11,906 nt of DNA, taken from contig JBDTRB010000100.1 of NCBI GenBank assembly GCA_039931865.1, positions 1 through 11,906 of the forward strand. The letters run 5' to 3'. A program made the position numbers and the translations under genes. The notes under the pieces are model-generated. The model had not been told where the DNA came from and did not search any database. It was given only the letters and a program-made list of their open reading frames with translations. Shown here one piece after another: positions 6,769-11,906 of the stretch. How positions within the stretch are numbered: the first letter of the stretch is position 1; each line of letters begins with the position of its first letter. This DNA is from JALYUA01 sp039931865 (GTDB lineage: Bacteria > Acidobacteriota > Thermoanaerobaculia > UBA5066 > Gp7-AA6).

Positions 6769-8022
6769 ATGGAAAATCGAGCCGTCCGCACGCCGCGTGG
6801 GAACCGGGTCCCTGCTTCCGTGACCCCCCTCGCCGCCGAAGTCCCCGTCAGGACCCGCAAGAACCCTTCGGTCGCGGCAGCGCCCGCGCCGGATGTCATC
6901 TGCATCTCGCATTTACGCTGGGACTTCGTCTTCCAGCGCCCTCAGCATCTGCTCACGCGGTTCGCGCGCGAATCGCGTGTCTTCTATGTCGAAGAGCCGG
7001 AATTTGCCGCCGGGATCTCCCCGACGCTGTCGATCTCCCTTCGCGAGAACGGCGTGCACGTCGTCATCCCCCGCATTCCGGAGGGGCTCGAACCGGATGA
7101 GGTGACGTCGCTGCAGAAGGACCTCTTAGACGAGCTTCTGCGGCGCTACGCGATTCGCCGCTACTTGCTCTGGTACTACACGCCGATGGCGCTCGACTTC
7201 TCCCGTCACTTAGAGCCGATCACGGTCGTCTACGACTGCATGGACGAGCTGTCCGCCTTTTCCGGCGCGCCGAAGGCGCTTCGGGAGCGTGAGGCGGAGC
7301 TCCTCGTCCGGGCGGACCTCGTCCTGACGGGCGGCCAGAGCCTTTACGAGGCGAAAGAGAATCTGCATCCGAACGTCCACGCGTTTCCGAGCAGCGTCGA
7401 CGTGAAGCATTTCGCGAGCGCGCGGCAGATCTCCGCGGATCCCGTCGACCAGTCCCCGATCCCGGGGCCCCGTCTCGGGTTCTTCGGGGTGATCGACGAG
7501 AGAATGGACCTCGAGCTCGTCCGCGGAGTCGCGCAGGCGCGGCCCGACTGGCAGCTGGTGTTCCTGGGGCCCATGTGCAAGATCGATCCGTCGAGCTTTC
7601 CCGCTCTCCCGAACGTGCACCGCCTGGGCCGCAAGGCCTACAAGGACCTGCCGTCGTACGTCGCGGGCTGGGACGTCGCGCTGCTTCCGTTCGCGCGGAA
7701 CGAATCCACGAAATTCATCAGCCCGACCAAGACGCCGGAGTACCTCGCCGCGGGCAAGCCCGTGGTTTCCACCTCGATCCGCGACGTCGTCCGCCCATAC
7801 GGCCAGCAGGGTCTGGCGCGGATCGCCGACACGGTTCCCGGCTTCGTCGCGGCCGTGGAAGCGGCGCTCACCGAGAACGCGGAGGAGCGGATCGCGCGCG
7901 CGGATGCGTTCCTCTCCCGGATCTCGTGGGAACGGACGTGGTCCGGAATCCGCCGTATCCTCGATGAAGCGATCGAAGCGCGAGGCGCCGAAGCCCCCGG
8001 ATCGAGCGCCCTCGCGGGGTAA
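6769..8022 (+). CDS. Glycosyltransferase, GT4-type (GT-B fold)
   Basis: A 417-residue retaining-type glycosyltransferase, probably cytosolic and acting on a lipid-linked or surface glycan; donor and acceptor are unknown. After a variable Pro/Arg/Ala-rich leader (1-40), the N-terminal GT-B domain opens with DVICISHLRWDFVFQRPQHL (42-61). VYDCMDELSAF (154-164) and RADLVLTGGQSLYE (181-194) follow. The C-terminal donor domain contains RLGFFGVID (235-243), WDVALLPF (301-308) and the nucleotide-sugar motif TKTPEYLAAGKPVVST (320-335), with Glu324 in the position of the second Glu of the E-x7-E pattern. Homologues with this SHLRWDFVFQRPQH opening are, from general knowledge, often found beside UDP-galactopyranose mutase; that gene is absent here, though galT and galK are adjacent. 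ATG at 6769 lacks a ribosome site; GTG at 6820 is an alternative that would remove only leader sequence. Confidence 0.9.
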   Translation: MENRAVRTPRGNRVPASVTPLAAEVPVRTRKNPSVAAAPAPDVICISHLRWDFVFQRPQHLLTRFARESRVFYVEEPEFAAGISPTLSISLRENGVHVVIPRIPEGLEPDEVTSLQKDLLDELLRRYAIRRYLLWYYTPMALDFSRHLEPITVVYDCMDELSAFSGAPKALREREAELLVRADLVLTGGQSLYEAKENLHPNVHAFPSSVDVKHFASARQISADPVDQSPIPGPRLGFFGVIDERMDLELVRGVAQARPDWQLVFLGPMCKIDPSSFPALPNVHRLGRKAYKDLPSYVAGWDVALLPFARNESTKFISPTKTPEYLAAGKPVVSTSIRDVVRPYGQQGLARIADTVPGFVAAVEAALTENAEERIARADAFLSRISWERTWSGIRRILDEAIEARGAEAPGSSALAG

Positions 8023-8047
8023 ACGTCGCCTTCGCTCGCTACGGGAC

Positions 8048-8074
8048 GTGCCGTTCGCCGCCGGCGAACGGCAC
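8048..8074. terminator. Perfect 12-bp hairpin after the glycosyltransferase gene
   Basis: GTGCCGTTCGCC and GGCGAACGGCAC are exact inverted repeats separated by GCC. The hairpin begins 25 bases after the glycosyltransferase stop, lies between convergent genes and reads the same on both strands, which suits a bidirectional terminator. No T-tract follows on either side, so it may act without one or be a REP-like element. Confidence 0.5.
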
Positions 8075-8130
8075 CGGCCAGCGGCTCGCCTGTTGGCTCG
8101 ACCGCTCGCCTCGTCCCTCCGTTCGCTGCG

Positions 8131-8189
8131 GCTCCCGCATCGAGAGGCTCCTCCTTCCCTTCGGTCAGGAGACTCCTCTCGATGCGAGC
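8131..8189. repeat. Long interrupted inverted repeat (REP-like hairpin)
   Basis: GCATCGAGAGG (8137-8147) pairs exactly with CCTCTCGATGC (8175-8185). An inner CTCCT/AGGAG pair (8148-8152 with 8167-8171) and an outer GCTC/GAGC pair (8131-8134 with 8186-8189) extend it to about 20 bp with two small bulges and a 14-base loop. It could be a second terminator structure or a palindromic repeat unit. Confidence 0.5.
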
Positions 8190-8230
8190 TTAGCCACCAG
8201 CGCGACGGAAGCGCAGGTCCGGGCTGAACA

Positions 8231-8251
8231 GGGAGAGGGTTGGGGTGAGGG
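8231..8251. repeat. GGGAGAGGGTTGGGGTGAGG-type intergenic word
   Basis: This G-rich purine stretch, whose complement is of the CCCTCACCCCAACCCTCTCCC type, is a word I recognise from intergenic repeats in many unrelated bacterial genomes. Here it lies in the convergent gap beside the hairpins. Its function is unknown. The assignment is from memory, not a search. Confidence 0.4.
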
Positions 8252-8409
8252 ACGGCTACCGTCGCCTTCGCTCACTGCGGCTCCCGCTTCACGACATCGA
8301 GACCAAGGCGCCGCTCTGCTCCTCGGGTCCCCTTTCCCGAGGGCCGGGGAAAGCGGATTCGGAGGCGGAACATCGCGTCTGAGGAACTCGAGCAGGAGAC
8401 GGATGCCTC

Positions 8410-8438
8410 GCGCGAGTGATTCCGTGAGGCCCTCGCGC
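8410..8438 (-). terminator. Candidate terminator stem at the nagB stop
   Basis: GCGCGAG (8410-8416) pairs with CTCGCGC (8432-8438), a 7-bp stem with a 15-base loop that touches the nagB stop codon. An alternative pairing, GCCTC (8405-8409) with GAGGC (8426-8430), is mutually exclusive. No T-run follows on the minus strand. Confidence is low. Confidence 0.25.
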
Positions 8439-9169
8439 TAGAGCTGCCGGGCGGCTGAACGGTCGAGCAGGACTGTCAGCTTCGGGTGCAGGGAGAGGTA
8501 GGAGGCGGGACACCTCGCCGTCACCGGACCTCGGAGGGCGCACGCCACCGCCGCGGCCTTGCTCCGGCCGGTCGCGACGAGAAGCATCCGGCGCGCGGAG
8601 AGAATGGTTTCGATCCCCATCGTGAGCGCGCGCCGGGGCGGCGGGACGAACCCGTCGGCGGCGAGCGTCCGGCGCGTCTCTGCCGAGAGGCGGACCGGCG
8701 ACGTCACCGGAGCGAGCGACTCGCCCGGTTCGAGGTACGCAACGTGTCCGTTTGATCCGATTCCGACGAGCGCCAGATCCGCTCCGCCGGCCCGGGCGAG
8801 CTCTTCCTCGTAACGGGCACACTCGGCAATGGCGTCCCGCGCGTTGCCCCGGAGAAACCCCACGCGGCGGGGGTCGAGATCGACACGCGAAAACAGATGA
8901 CGGTCCATGAACGTGCGGAAGCTGCGCGGATCGGCCGCGGGAACCGCAAGCTCGTCGAGATTGAATGTCATGACTCTCGGAAACGGCGCCCGTCCGTCCC
9001 GGTGTCGCCGCACGAGCTCGCGGTAGACGGGGACCATCGTCTTCCCGGACGCTAAGACGAGAACACGAGGCCCGCGCCGCCGCAGCACGCCCGCGATCCG
9101 CTCCGCCGCCTCCCGCCCGATTTCCTCCGCGCCATCGAAGACGCGGATTTCCGGGACCTGCTCCCTCAC
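8438..9169 (-). CDS. nagB: Glucosamine-6-phosphate deaminase (NagB family)
   Basis: NagB converts glucosamine-6-phosphate to fructose-6-phosphate and ammonia, linking amino sugars to glycolysis. The 243-residue protein matches the family end to end: VMTFNLDEL (66-74) with catalytic Asp72, GIGSNGHVAYLEPGESL (136-152) with His142 and Glu147, ALTMGIETILSARRMLLVATGRSKA (181-205) with the phosphate-site Lys204, and PASYLSLHPKLTVLLD (221-236). Asn140, where E. coli has Asp, is also found in the B. subtilis-type enzyme. The phosphate loop reads LASGKTM (39-45) instead of the common LATGGTP, and Leu replaces the Asn of FNEP. The frame is open further upstream, but GTG at 9169 overlaps the stop of the preceding deacetylase gene (GTGA) and gives the family's normal length. 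It is the last gene of the kinase-deacetylase-deaminase operon. Confidence 0.92.
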   Translation of the reverse strand: MREQVPEIRVFDGAEEIGREAAERIAGVLRRRGPRVLVLASGKTMVPVYRELVRRHRDGRAPFPRVMTFNLDELAVPAADPRSFRTFMDRHLFSRVDLDPRRVGFLRGNARDAIAECARYEEELARAGGADLALVGIGSNGHVAYLEPGESLAPVTSPVRLSAETRRTLAADGFVPPPRRALTMGIETILSARRMLLVATGRSKAAAVACALRGPVTARCPASYLSLHPKLTVLLDRSAARQL

Positions 9170-9921
9170 AGCGCGTCGAACGCGACGAGATCCACGCCCC
9201 GATCGGCCAACCGCGCGCGCACGGAGGGATCGCAGAGAGCGTCCACTTCCCGGACGCGCTCGCGGGCGTAGGTGCTGCCGGCGAGAAGTGCGGCGTCCGG
9301 ATAACCCGGATGGCACATGAGCTCGGAGGTTCCTTGCGGAAGATCTGAGATCAGCGCAAGCAGGTTCTCGACTGTTGCCCCTTCCGCGTAGAACCCGTCG
9401 AGGAACCTATCCGGCACGCGCAGCCCGTGATCCCGCAAGGCGGCCGCAGCGGCCGGACTCGACGCGCGGACCGGAAGCCCGCGCTCCGCCGCGATGGCCG
9501 CGAAAATCGGCTGAATCGACGGATGCAGCGCGGAATGGTGGTGGGAGTCGAGATGCGAAGGTGGGCGGCCGGCAAGCGATTCGAAGCGCTCGATCTGCGC
9601 CGAGAGCTCCGCCCGCACTTCCTCCGGGTCGATCGTTTCCGGAAGTGCCTCCGCATTCCTCGCGAAGACCCCGGCCGGCGCGAGCGTCTTCAGGCGTCCC
9701 GCGGGAGAAGCCGGAGGGCCTCCGCCAGTCAGGACGCAGTGGATTCCGAGCGAGAGTCGCGGGGCGGTCCGGAGGGCGAGCTCGATCCCTTCGGCAGCCG
9801 CGCTTTCCAGGATCATCACGGTCGTCGAGCTCACGATCCCCCGCAGATGCGCGTCGATCGTGCCCTGGTTGATTCCCGCGGTGCGGCCGTAGTCGTCCGC
9901 GTTGACGATCAGTCGTTTCAT
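9166..9921 (-). CDS. ChbG/YdjC-family carbohydrate deacetylase
   Basis: Metal-dependent deacetylase of the ChbG (YdjC, HopN) family. The E. coli member removes one acetyl group from N,N'-diacetylchitobiose and its 6-phosphate. The 251-residue protein shows MKRLIVNADDYGRT (1-14) with the conserved Asp pair 9-10, LGIHCVLTGG (58-67) with a conserved His, SHLDSHHHSALHP (122-134) with metal-site Asp/His residues and SELMCHPGYPD (199-209). ATG at 9921 is chosen because it puts NADDYG at the family's usual place; an earlier in-frame start at 9972 would add 17 unconserved, basic residues. GGAGG (complement of 9934-9938) lies 12 bases upstream. Between a BadF-type sugar kinase and NagB it probably supplies the deacetylation step that NagA would normally perform, on GlcNAc-6-phosphate or a chitooligosaccharide. 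This is an inference from position. It overlaps nagB by four bases. Confidence 0.92.
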   Translation of the reverse strand: MKRLIVNADDYGRTAGINQGTIDAHLRGIVSSTTVMILESAAAEGIELALRTAPRLSLGIHCVLTGGGPPASPAGRLKTLAPAGVFARNAEALPETIDPEEVRAELSAQIERFESLAGRPPSHLDSHHHSALHPSIQPIFAAIAAERGLPVRASSPAAAAALRDHGLRVPDRFLDGFYAEGATVENLLALISDLPQGTSELMCHPGYPDAALLAGSTYARERVREVDALCDPSVRARLADRGVDLVAFDAL

Positions 9922-9944
9922 GAGGAGCTCTTGCCTCCGGTCAT
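9918..9944 (-). other. Eight-codon bridging reading frame between kinase and deacetylase genes
   Basis: ATG at 9944-9942 overlaps the stop of the kinase gene (ATGA) and opens a short frame, MTGGKSSS, whose TGA (9920-9918) overlaps the ATG of the deacetylase gene (again ATGA). The word CTCATGA occurs at both junctions. Ribosomes ending the kinase could re-initiate here and be delivered to the next start. The frame also contains the GGAGG of the deacetylase. It may be coincidence. Confidence 0.25.
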
Positions 9945-10888
9945 GAGGGTGTCGGTTCGATTTTCGCGCCATCCGACTCGCGGAGGGCCTCGATGGCGAG
10001 ACGCACGGCGCCGACGGCGGGCTCTTCCATCAGCGGAAACACGGAGGCGCCGGGAGCCGCGAGGGCGCGGGCGACCTCGTCCCGCAGGACGGGAAGGGCC
10101 TGAAACGTCCCTCCCGAAAGAACGACGTCGTACGCAGAGCCCGCGAGGCCGAGACGCGTCACGACGCTCGACGCGGCGAGAGCGAGCTCCGCGGCGGCGT
10201 CGCGAAGGATCTCGGAGGCGACTTCGTCGCCCGCGAGCGCAGCCTGCGCCACCGGCACGGCGAAGAGGGCCACGTCGTGCCGCGGGTAGTTCCCGTCGTA
10301 CACGCACCGGACGATCTCTTCGAGCCGCCCGAGCCGGAAGTGCGCGAGCACGGCGCCTTCGAGGGTCGTGCGAGTGCCGCGGCCGTCGCCCGCGCGCATC
10401 ACCGCGCGAAGCGCCCGCTCCCCGATCCAGAAGCCGGACCCCTCGTCGCCGAGGTGCCACCCCCACCCGCCGGCGCGCGCGATCTCCCTGCGGCCGTTTT
10501 GCCCCCACGCGATCGACCCGGTCCCGCAGACCAGCGCCACGCCCACTCGAAGAAGAGAGCCGGCGACGAACGCGATGCGCGCGTCGTTCGTGACCACCAC
10601 GCGGTCCCTGAAACCGATGCGGCGAAGGATCGTCCGCAGAGCCGCATGGTCGTCGGGCCGGTCCGCGCCCGCGATTCCAACCGCGAGAGCATCGGGACGG
10701 ACTCCCGCCTTCGCTTCGGCTTCTTCGGCCAGCGCGTGAAGGACCTTCTCCACCTCGAGCTCGCCGTGCGTCCGGAGGTTCGCTCCACCTCCCGTCGCCG
10801 ACGCGAGGACGCGCCCGGTGGCGTCCGCGAGGAGCGCGCGGGTCTTGGTGCCGCCGGCGTCAATTCCTAAAACGTGGCCGCCGTTCAC
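9941..10888 (-). CDS. BadF/BadG/BcrA-type amino-sugar kinase (GlcNAc/MurNAc kinase candidate)
   Basis: ATP-dependent sugar kinase of the ASKHA fold; relatives include N-acetylglucosamine kinase and Clostridium MurK, which phosphorylates both GlcNAc and MurNAc. The 315-residue protein has the phosphate-1 motif LGIDAGGTKTRALLAD (7-22), GIAGADRPDD (71-80), the catalytic-Asp segment VVVTNDARIAF (97-107), phosphate-2 loop VCGTGSIAWG (120-129), GGWGWHLGDEGSGFWIG (140-156) and the adenosine motif VVLSGGTF (255-262). No activating cysteine-cluster typical of CoA-dehydratase activators is seen, which favours a sugar kinase. GTG at 10888 is the start, with GGAGG 11 bases upstream (complement of 10900-10904). 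It heads the operon with the deacetylase and NagB, 111 bases after tyrA. The substrate is probably GlcNAc, possibly also MurNAc given murQ nearby. Confidence 0.92.
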   Translation of the reverse strand: MNGGHVLGIDAGGTKTRALLADATGRVLASATGGGANLRTHGELEVEKVLHALAEEAEAKAGVRPDALAVGIAGADRPDDHAALRTILRRIGFRDRVVVTNDARIAFVAGSLLRVGVALVCGTGSIAWGQNGRREIARAGGWGWHLGDEGSGFWIGERALRAVMRAGDGRGTRTTLEGAVLAHFRLGRLEEIVRCVYDGNYPRHDVALFAVPVAQAALAGDEVASEILRDAAAELALAASSVVTRLGLAGSAYDVVLSGGTFQALPVLRDEVARALAAPGASVFPLMEEPAVGAVRLAIEALRESDGAKIEPTPS

Positions 10889-10999
10889 TGCGGGAGCTGC
10901 CTCCGCCGTGCCCGGCTACCCTGCTCGCCAGAACGCGCGCTTGTCGGATTCTCCCGGGTCCTGACGCCTGGAGAGCAATCAAAAGTCATCGTATTCGGG
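10889..10999 (-). other. Gap between tyrA and the amino-sugar kinase gene
   Basis: This 111-base gap is the largest on the minus strand within 8438-11842, so it is the likeliest place for a promoter of the amino-sugar operon. TTGATT near the tyrA end could be a -35 element, but no good -10 follows at the right distance. A GGAGG ribosome site lies at its downstream end, within a GGAG...CTCC potential mini-hairpin. No terminator for tyrA is evident. Confidence 0.3.
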
Positions 11000-11842
11000 T
11001 CAGTCATTCGGGGGCAGGATCTCACTGTTCGGGTGGATCGTCTTTCGGGCCTGGCCGGCTTCGCGGAGGAAGGCTTCGATGGCGGCGCGGTCTTCGTTTT
11101 CGAGTTGCGCGGCGAAGTTTTTGAGGTCATTCGAGACGGTGCGGACAGCTGCCGCCAATCTCCGCGGCTCGGAGAGCCAGAGCTCCAGGGCCAGCTCAGG
11201 GCGGGAGCCGGCGAGCCGGGTCGTGTCCGACAGGCCCGGGCCTGCCAGCGCGCCGGCTCGTTCGCCGAGCTCCCGCGCAACGGCTTGCGCGAGCGCGGCG
11301 GAAACGGCCATCGGAAGGTGGCTGATCCATGTCATGGCGGCGTCGTGCTGTTCCGCTTCGATCGATATCGGAGTGGCGCCCAGCCGGAGAATCTGCTCCC
11401 GGACGAGGGTGATGGACGCGGGGTCGCTCGAGGCTCCCGGCACAACAAGCCAGGGACGGCCGGCGAAGAGGTTCGCGGCCGCGCCCGCGATTCCGAGGGT
11501 AGCGGAGCCCGCCATCGGGTGGCCGCCGACGAAGCGGATACCGGCCGGAAGCGCGGCGGCCGCGGCGAGCACGGGCATTTTCAGCGACGCGGCATCGGTC
11601 AGCACCGATCCGGGAACCTGACCGGCGAGCCAGCGGAGGACCTCGGGGACGGCCGCGGTCGGAACCGCCGCAAAGACGACCCGGGCGCCGGCGACCGTTT
11701 CCTCGAGAGACGCACCGGTGTGGATTCCGCGGCGGCGCGCGGCCTCGCGGGCGGCGGGGTCTTCGTCCCACCCCGGCGCGTCGAGCCCGAGCGCGATCGA
11801 ACCGCCGATCAGGCCGAGGCCCACGACTGCGGCCACCGTCAT
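11000..11842 (-). CDS. tyrA: Prephenate dehydrogenase (TyrA family)
   Basis: TyrA oxidatively decarboxylates prephenate to 4-hydroxyphenylpyruvate (or arogenate to tyrosine) with NAD(P) in tyrosine biosynthesis. The 280-residue protein begins with the dinucleotide motif VVGLGLIGGSIA (6-17). It contains FVGGHPMAGS (104-113), with the family HPMAG motif, and EQHDAAMTWISHLPMAVSAAL (164-184), the prephenate-site region. LSDTTRLAGSRPELALELWLS (204-224) follows, and a helical C-terminal domain completes the fold. It has no chorismate mutase or ACT domain. The Rossmann start is short: only about three residues separate SIALGL from GWDEDP, where relatives usually have about ten. ATG at 11842 has a strong ribosome site, AGGAGG, 8 bases upstream. 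The gene is unrelated in pathway to its amino-sugar neighbours and probably belongs to an aromatic amino acid cluster that continues to the right. Confidence 0.92.
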   Translation of the reverse strand: MTVAAVVGLGLIGGSIALGLDAPGWDEDPAAREAARRRGIHTGASLEETVAGARVVFAAVPTAAVPEVLRWLAGQVPGSVLTDAASLKMPVLAAAAALPAGIRFVGGHPMAGSATLGIAGAAANLFAGRPWLVVPGASSDPASITLVREQILRLGATPISIEAEQHDAAMTWISHLPMAVSAALAQAVARELGERAGALAGPGLSDTTRLAGSRPELALELWLSEPRRLAAAVRTVSNDLKNFAAQLENEDRAAIEAFLREAGQARKTIHPNSEILPPND

Positions 11843-11850
11843 CCCGAAGA

Positions 11851-11856
11851 CCTCCT
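11851..11856 (-). promoter_or_regulatory. Ribosome binding site of tyrA
   Basis: AGGAGG on the minus strand (complement of 11851-11856) stands 8 bases before the tyrA ATG. It is the best Shine-Dalgarno match among the minus-strand genes and fixes that start. It immediately follows, and overlaps by one base, a TGA that may end the preceding gene. Confidence 0.6.
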
Positions 11857-11906
11857 CACGTCGAAGACGTCCGTACGTCGAAGGCGCCCGTCATGTCGTC
11901 CCTAGC
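11856..11906 (-). CDS. Possible C-terminal end of an unidentified upstream gene, cut by the right edge
   Basis: Reading the minus strand in from the right edge, one frame is open for 16 codons (ARDDMTGAFDVRTSST) to a TGA at 11858-11856 that abuts the tyrA ribosome site. This is how a preceding gene in the same operon would end, about 13 bases before the tyrA start. The peptide is too short to identify; another aromatic-pathway gene would fit. The word ACGTCGAAG occurs twice here (11858-11866 and 11875-11883). Confidence 0.3.
   Translation of the reverse strand, partial: ARDDMTGAFDVRTSST

Larger units (their letters stand above)
8025..8280. repeat. Imperfect direct repeats in the convergent gap
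   Basis: The 20-base word GTCGCCTTCGCTCGCTACGG (8025-8044) recurs at 8261-8280 with two changes. A third related stretch, GTTCGCTGCGGCTCCCGC (8121-8138), matches the extension of the second copy (8270-8287) in outline. These look like degraded copies of a dispersed intergenic repeat rather than a tandem array. Confidence 0.5.
8023..8437. other. 415-base gene-free gap between convergent genes, rich in hairpins and repeat debris
   Basis: This gap separates the 3' ends of the glycosyltransferase (+) and nagB (-) genes. It has no credible coding region. It holds a 12-bp perfect stem (8048-8074), a longer interrupted stem (8131-8189), two copies of a 20-base word (8025-8044 and 8261-8280), a G-rich word of a type common in intergenic DNA (8231-8251), a 7-bp stem CCTCGGG/CCCGAGG (8321-8342) and a stem at the nagB stop (8410-8438). 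It probably serves transcription termination in both directions. Confidence 0.6.

Noticed and set aside
6913..7212. Three rare TTA leucine codons in the glycosyltransferase gene as a sign of transfer or TTA-based control
   Set aside because: TTA also occurs in the kinase and nagB genes here, so it is not special to this gene.
8025..8280. Direct repeats as ends of a small mobile element or a CRISPR array
   Set aside because: Only two imperfect copies, no terminal inverted repeats with target duplication, no regular spacer spacing and no associated genes.
8309..8419. Short plus-strand open stretch ending EELEQETDASRE in the convergent gap
   Set aside because: The tail looks protein-like, but there is no good start or ribosome site and it overlaps several hairpins; it is probably chance.
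9170..9316. Extended N-terminus of NagB (49 extra residues)
   Set aside because: The extra stretch is Arg/Ser-rich, lies inside the deacetylase gene and is not part of the NagB family; GTG at 9169 gives the normal length.
9427..10593. 388-codon plus-strand frame opposite the deacetylase and kinase
   Set aside because: It is extremely Arg-rich without domains and antisense to two recognised genes.
10874..11905. 343-codon plus-strand frame opposite tyrA
   Set aside because: It has no motif or ribosome site and is antisense to a well-supported prephenate dehydrogenase.

Overview
The window is a very GC-rich, densely coded bacterial segment. It uses GTG and TTG starts often and has short overlaps between consecutive genes. 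Gene content (GH2 glycosidase, Leloir enzymes, MurQ, a BadF-type amino-sugar kinase, a Ser/Thr-kinase-like protein) and codon use fit an uncultured, high-GC heterotroph such as an Acidobacteriota-like or similar lineage. This placement is an inference from style, not from a marker gene. No rRNA, tRNA, CRISPR array, transposase or phage gene is visible.

Layout. Positions 1-21 hold the start codon and Shine-Dalgarno (SD) site of a divergent gene that runs off the left edge. Genes on the + strand from 188 to 8022 are: a degenerate Ser/Thr kinase-like protein (188-1381); MurQ, the MurNAc-6-phosphate etherase (1456-2430); a galactose operon of GH2 beta-galactosidase-like glycosidase (about 2532-4475), galT (4472-5575) and galK (5550-6686); and a GT4-type glycosyltransferase (6769-8022). 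A 415-base gene-free gap with hairpins and repeat debris (8023-8437) separates these from convergent genes on the - strand. In transcription order the - strand genes are: the tail of an unidentified gene (11906-11856), tyrA prephenate dehydrogenase (11842-11000), a BadF/BadG-type amino-sugar kinase (10888-9941), a ChbG/YdjC-type deacetylase (9921-9166) and a NagB-type glucosamine-6-phosphate deaminase (9169-8438).

How the genes fit together. The gal block would hydrolyse an imported beta-galactoside in the cytosol, phosphorylate galactose and exchange it onto UDP. GalE and GalM are not in the window. The kinase-deacetylase-deaminase operon reads as an amino-sugar path (GlcNAc to GlcNAc-6-P to GlcN-6-P to Fru-6-P), in which the usual deacetylase NagA is absent and a ChbG/YdjC-family protein sits in its place. 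MurQ, 6 kb away on the other strand, would feed GlcNAc-6-P into that path if the kinase also phosphorylates MurNAc, as the related MurK does. The window can therefore be read as a carbohydrate-salvage island with a possible NagA-independent peptidoglycan/chitin amino-sugar route.

The most useful second looks are: the NagA-less operon; the pseudokinase; the GH2 gene, whose conserved N-terminus extends well upstream of any ATG/GTG/TTG; an operator-like dyad ahead of the gal operon; and sequence oddities in GalT, MurQ, NagB and TyrA.
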